A DNA stretch of 14,286 bases from an uncultured Porphyromonas sp. (GTDB lineage: Bacteria > Bacteroidota > Bacteroidia > Bacteroidales > Porphyromonadaceae), in the NCBI RefSeq assembly GCF_947254915.1, contig NZ_CAMYEZ010000046.1, positions 1 through 14,286 of the forward strand, given 5' to 3'. A program made the position numbers and the translations under genes. This document shows, in pieces, positions 12,399 to 14,286 of this stretch (position 1 is the stretch's first letter; the number at the start of each line of letters is the position of its first letter). The notes below the pieces were generated by a model, which ran no database searches, was not told where the DNA came from, and saw only the letters and a program-made list of their open reading frames with translations.

Positions 12399-13814
12399 AT
12401 GAGATATAGATTTAATGGGAGGAGTTTCCTTCTCCTAGGCACGGCTCTTGTCCTTACGCTGGGGGGCAGTGCCGAGGCGCAGACCCAAGAGCAAGAGCAA
12501 GTGCCGATGTCGCTAGAGCAGTGTAGAGACCTCGCTCTAGAGCACAACAAACAGATACAGATGGCTCAGGCAGATGCTACAGCTGCCGACTACTTAGTTC
12601 AGTCAGCCAAGACGAAGTATTTACCTCGTGTTGACTTCGCTGGAGCGTGGATCAATCCCGGAGATAGACCCATTCGCCCATTTGCGATCGACTTTAACAT
12701 ACCAGGCGTGACACCGCCAGGATTATCCATCCCGCTAGACTTCATCAGTGTCGCTCCTCGAGAGATCTATACGGGTGGCTTCACCTTACGTCAGCCGATC
12801 TTTATGGGCGGTAAGATTTTCGAGGCAAATAAGATGGCGCGCTACACCTCCGACCTAGCACATGAGAAGGTCAAGATGAAGGAAGCAGACGTCCTAGCCA
12901 CTGTAGATGAGGCATACTGGCGTGTCATCTCGGTACAGGAGAAGGTGCGACTAGCTCAGACCTACAAATCGCTCCTAGATCACCTCGTGCGGGACTTGGA
13001 GAATGTCTACGCTGAGGGTATGACGACCAGAAACGAAGTGCTGAAGGTGCAGGTCAAGCAAAACGAAGCCGAGCTCACACTCGTGAAGGCGCAGAACGGT
13101 CTTCAGCTCTCCAAGATGCTGCTGGGGCAGATCATCGGCCTAGAGGCTGAGCAGATCGATCTGGACAGTGCGATCATTAGCGAGGAGCAGCTGAGCAGTC
13201 GTCTCTTGGCGCTGGAGAGCTGCAATGCTGAGCGCGCTGAGATTGTCATGTTACGTAGCAAGCTTGCCCTCACGGAGTCAGCGAGGCGGATGGTCAAGTC
13301 GCAGTTCCTCCCCAACGTCTTCCTTACTGCTGGATACAATTGGGTCGAGCCTAACATCTATAAGGGTAGCCAGAGCAATCTGGGCGGAGACTGGATGGTA
13401 GGCATCGGTGTGCAGATCCCCCTCCTCACGTGGGGAGATAGGATACACCAGGTACATATAGCGGATCAAGAGGTAGCCAAGGCGGAGCTGGAGCTACAAG
13501 ATGCCCAGGAGATGATCGCCTTACAGGTACAGCAAAATAGATTTAAGCATGCCGAGGCGCTCAAGAAGATGGAGCTGACGAAGCTCTCCAAGGAGCAGGC
13601 GGAGGAGAGCCTGCGCATTACCAAAAACAATCTCCTAGAGGGTATGAATAGCGTCCGAGACATCCTCGAGGCGCAGACCATGTGGGAGAAAGCAGCCTCC
13701 GAAGATATAGACGCTCGCGTAGAGGCTGCCGTGACACTCTCCCAGCTGGAGAAGACCACTGGTGCTCTCTATCAGTATGCGACCGAGCATACACAGGCCC
13801 GTCAGGAGGAGTAG
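12399..13814 (+). CDS. TolC-family outer-membrane efflux protein
   Basis: A 471-residue outer-membrane channel protein. The signal peptide is MRYRFNGRSFLLLGTALVLT, then LGGSAEA, cleaved near residue 27. The mature part has the two internally repeated halves of the OEP family. The first starts MSLEQCRDLALEHNKQIQMA and YLPRVDFAGAW. The second starts near 280 with SARRMVKSQFLPNVFLTAGY and contains PLLTWGDR. Long amphipathic helices in each half (for example KAELELQDAQEMIALQVQQ) form the periplasmic tunnel. It would be the outer-membrane exit duct for the adaptor encoded next, 38 bp downstream. Length is typical of TolC proteins. It probably shares a transcript with the two-component genes upstream. 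Confidence 0.92.
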   Translation: MRYRFNGRSFLLLGTALVLTLGGSAEAQTQEQEQVPMSLEQCRDLALEHNKQIQMAQADATAADYLVQSAKTKYLPRVDFAGAWINPGDRPIRPFAIDFNIPGVTPPGLSIPLDFISVAPREIYTGGFTLRQPIFMGGKIFEANKMARYTSDLAHEKVKMKEADVLATVDEAYWRVISVQEKVRLAQTYKSLLDHLVRDLENVYAEGMTTRNEVLKVQVKQNEAELTLVKAQNGLQLSKMLLGQIIGLEAEQIDLDSAIISEEQLSSRLLALESCNAERAEIVMLRSKLALTESARRMVKSQFLPNVFLTAGYNWVEPNIYKGSQSNLGGDWMVGIGVQIPLLTWGDRIHQVHIADQEVAKAELELQDAQEMIALQVQQNRFKHAEALKKMELTKLSKEQAEESLRITKNNLLEGMNSVRDILEAQTMWEKAASEDIDARVEAAVTLSQLEKTTGALYQYATEHTQARQEE

Positions 13815-13852
13815 ATAGAGAATCAGAACTAGATAGAAGATCACATCACAAT

Positions 13853-14286
13853 ATGCATACTAAAGAACTTAAGAGCTACTTGCTCCCAACAATATTACTC
13901 CTGCTAACCTTAGGCACCACGACCGCCTGCAACAAGCAAGGAGATCAGGATCAGGAGTCCGAGGCGGACAAAGTGATCCCCGTAACCATCGCACAGGCTA
14001 AAGAAATGACCTTTACGCCTAGTATTCGCTTCTCTGGCACTGCCGAAGCCTCCAAGAGTGCCAGTCTAGGCACCGCACTGCCTGGCAAGGTAGAGCGCAT
14101 ACGCTACAGCAAGGGGAGCTTTGTCCCCAAGGGGGCAGTCATCGTAGAGATGTCTGACGAGATGCTTCTGCAGGCACGGGTTGAGAACGAAGCGATCAAG
14201 CGCGACTTCGACCGTGTCACACGTCTGAGAGAGAAGGAGAGCATCAGCCAGATGGACTACGACCATGTCAAGGCTAAGTACGACGC
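13853..14286 (+). CDS. RND efflux membrane-fusion (adaptor) lipoprotein, 5' part
   Basis: The frame starts at ATG 13853, 38 bp after the TolC-like gene, and runs off the window after 144 codons. Residues 8-25 form a lipoprotein signal (LLPTILLLLTLGTTTAC) with probable lipidated Cys26, followed by an acidic linker. The mature part has the opening of an AcrA/HlyD-type adaptor: VIPVTIAQAKEMTFTPSI, a lipoyl/barrel-like half (TALPGKVERIRYSKGSFVPK, GAVIVEM), and the start of a helical hairpin (RLREKESISQMDYDHVKAKY). It would link an inner-membrane RND pump to the TolC channel in the periplasm. The pump gene is expected just downstream. The 66-residue minus-strand frame across it is a shadow. Confidence 0.9.
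   Translation, partial: MHTKELKSYLLPTILLLLTLGTTTACNKQGDQDQESEADKVIPVTIAQAKEMTFTPSIRFSGTAEASKSASLGTALPGKVERIRYSKGSFVPKGAVIVEMSDEMLLQARVENEAIKRDFDRVTRLREKESISQMDYDHVKAKYD

Overview
The window looks like a Bacteroidales chromosome, most likely Porphyromonas. The coding half carries genes typical of that group: a TonB-type outer-membrane barrel with a carboxypeptidase-regulatory-like N-terminus, a secreted S9 peptidase, a PorT-like barrel and a LytS/LytTR two-component system. Genes are preceded by Bacteroidetes-type TAnnTTTG -7 boxes, for example TACCTTTG at 3719 and 9518. No database search was possible, so the genus is an inference.

Region 1 (1 to about 3,690) has no convincing intact gene. 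It is a repeat-dense accessory region. Its most striking content is a family of at least nine hairpins, each 61-69 bp long, with different stem sequences but one shared architecture: a 7-12 bp outer stem, usually an inner stem, and a 5-6 bp apical stem around a loop that is usually AATTGG-like (minus strand). Eight of the nine are followed by a 23-24 bp conserved motif; a ninth motif copy (715-738) has no recognised hairpin. Read on the minus strand the motif contains TACCTTTG or TATCTTTG (TACCTTCG in one copy), 6-11 bp before the hairpin base, and most hairpins end in a T-rich tract. Each unit therefore looks like a small self-terminating hairpin RNA gene on the minus strand. Stem differences between copies include compensatory pairs, and nearly all imperfect pairs are A:C on the plus strand, which become G:U in a minus-strand RNA. 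The units sit inside a tandem duplication of roughly 1.1-1.3 kb that also carries decayed coding fragments, one with a run of 11 G. An inverted-repeat relic (3149-3368) and an array of ATCGGAG words spaced about 10 bp (3473-3538) follow.

Region 2 (3,690-10,400) holds three plus-strand envelope or secreted protein genes, each with its own probable promoter: the TonB-type barrel (3780-6239), the S9 prolyl-oligopeptidase-family peptidase (6881-9433, with Ser697, Asp779 and His811), and the PorT-like barrel (9617-10321). The 640 bp gap between the first two has a terminator-like hairpin, a 21-bp tandem repeat and more ATCGGAG words.

Region 3 (10,400-14,286) is a probable operon: a LytS-type sensor kinase, a LytTR response regulator overlapping it by 4 nt, a TolC-like outer-membrane factor and the 5' part of an RND membrane-fusion lipoprotein that runs off the window. 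The likely logic is a membrane sensor controlling a tripartite efflux pump, with the inner-membrane RND pump expected just beyond the window.
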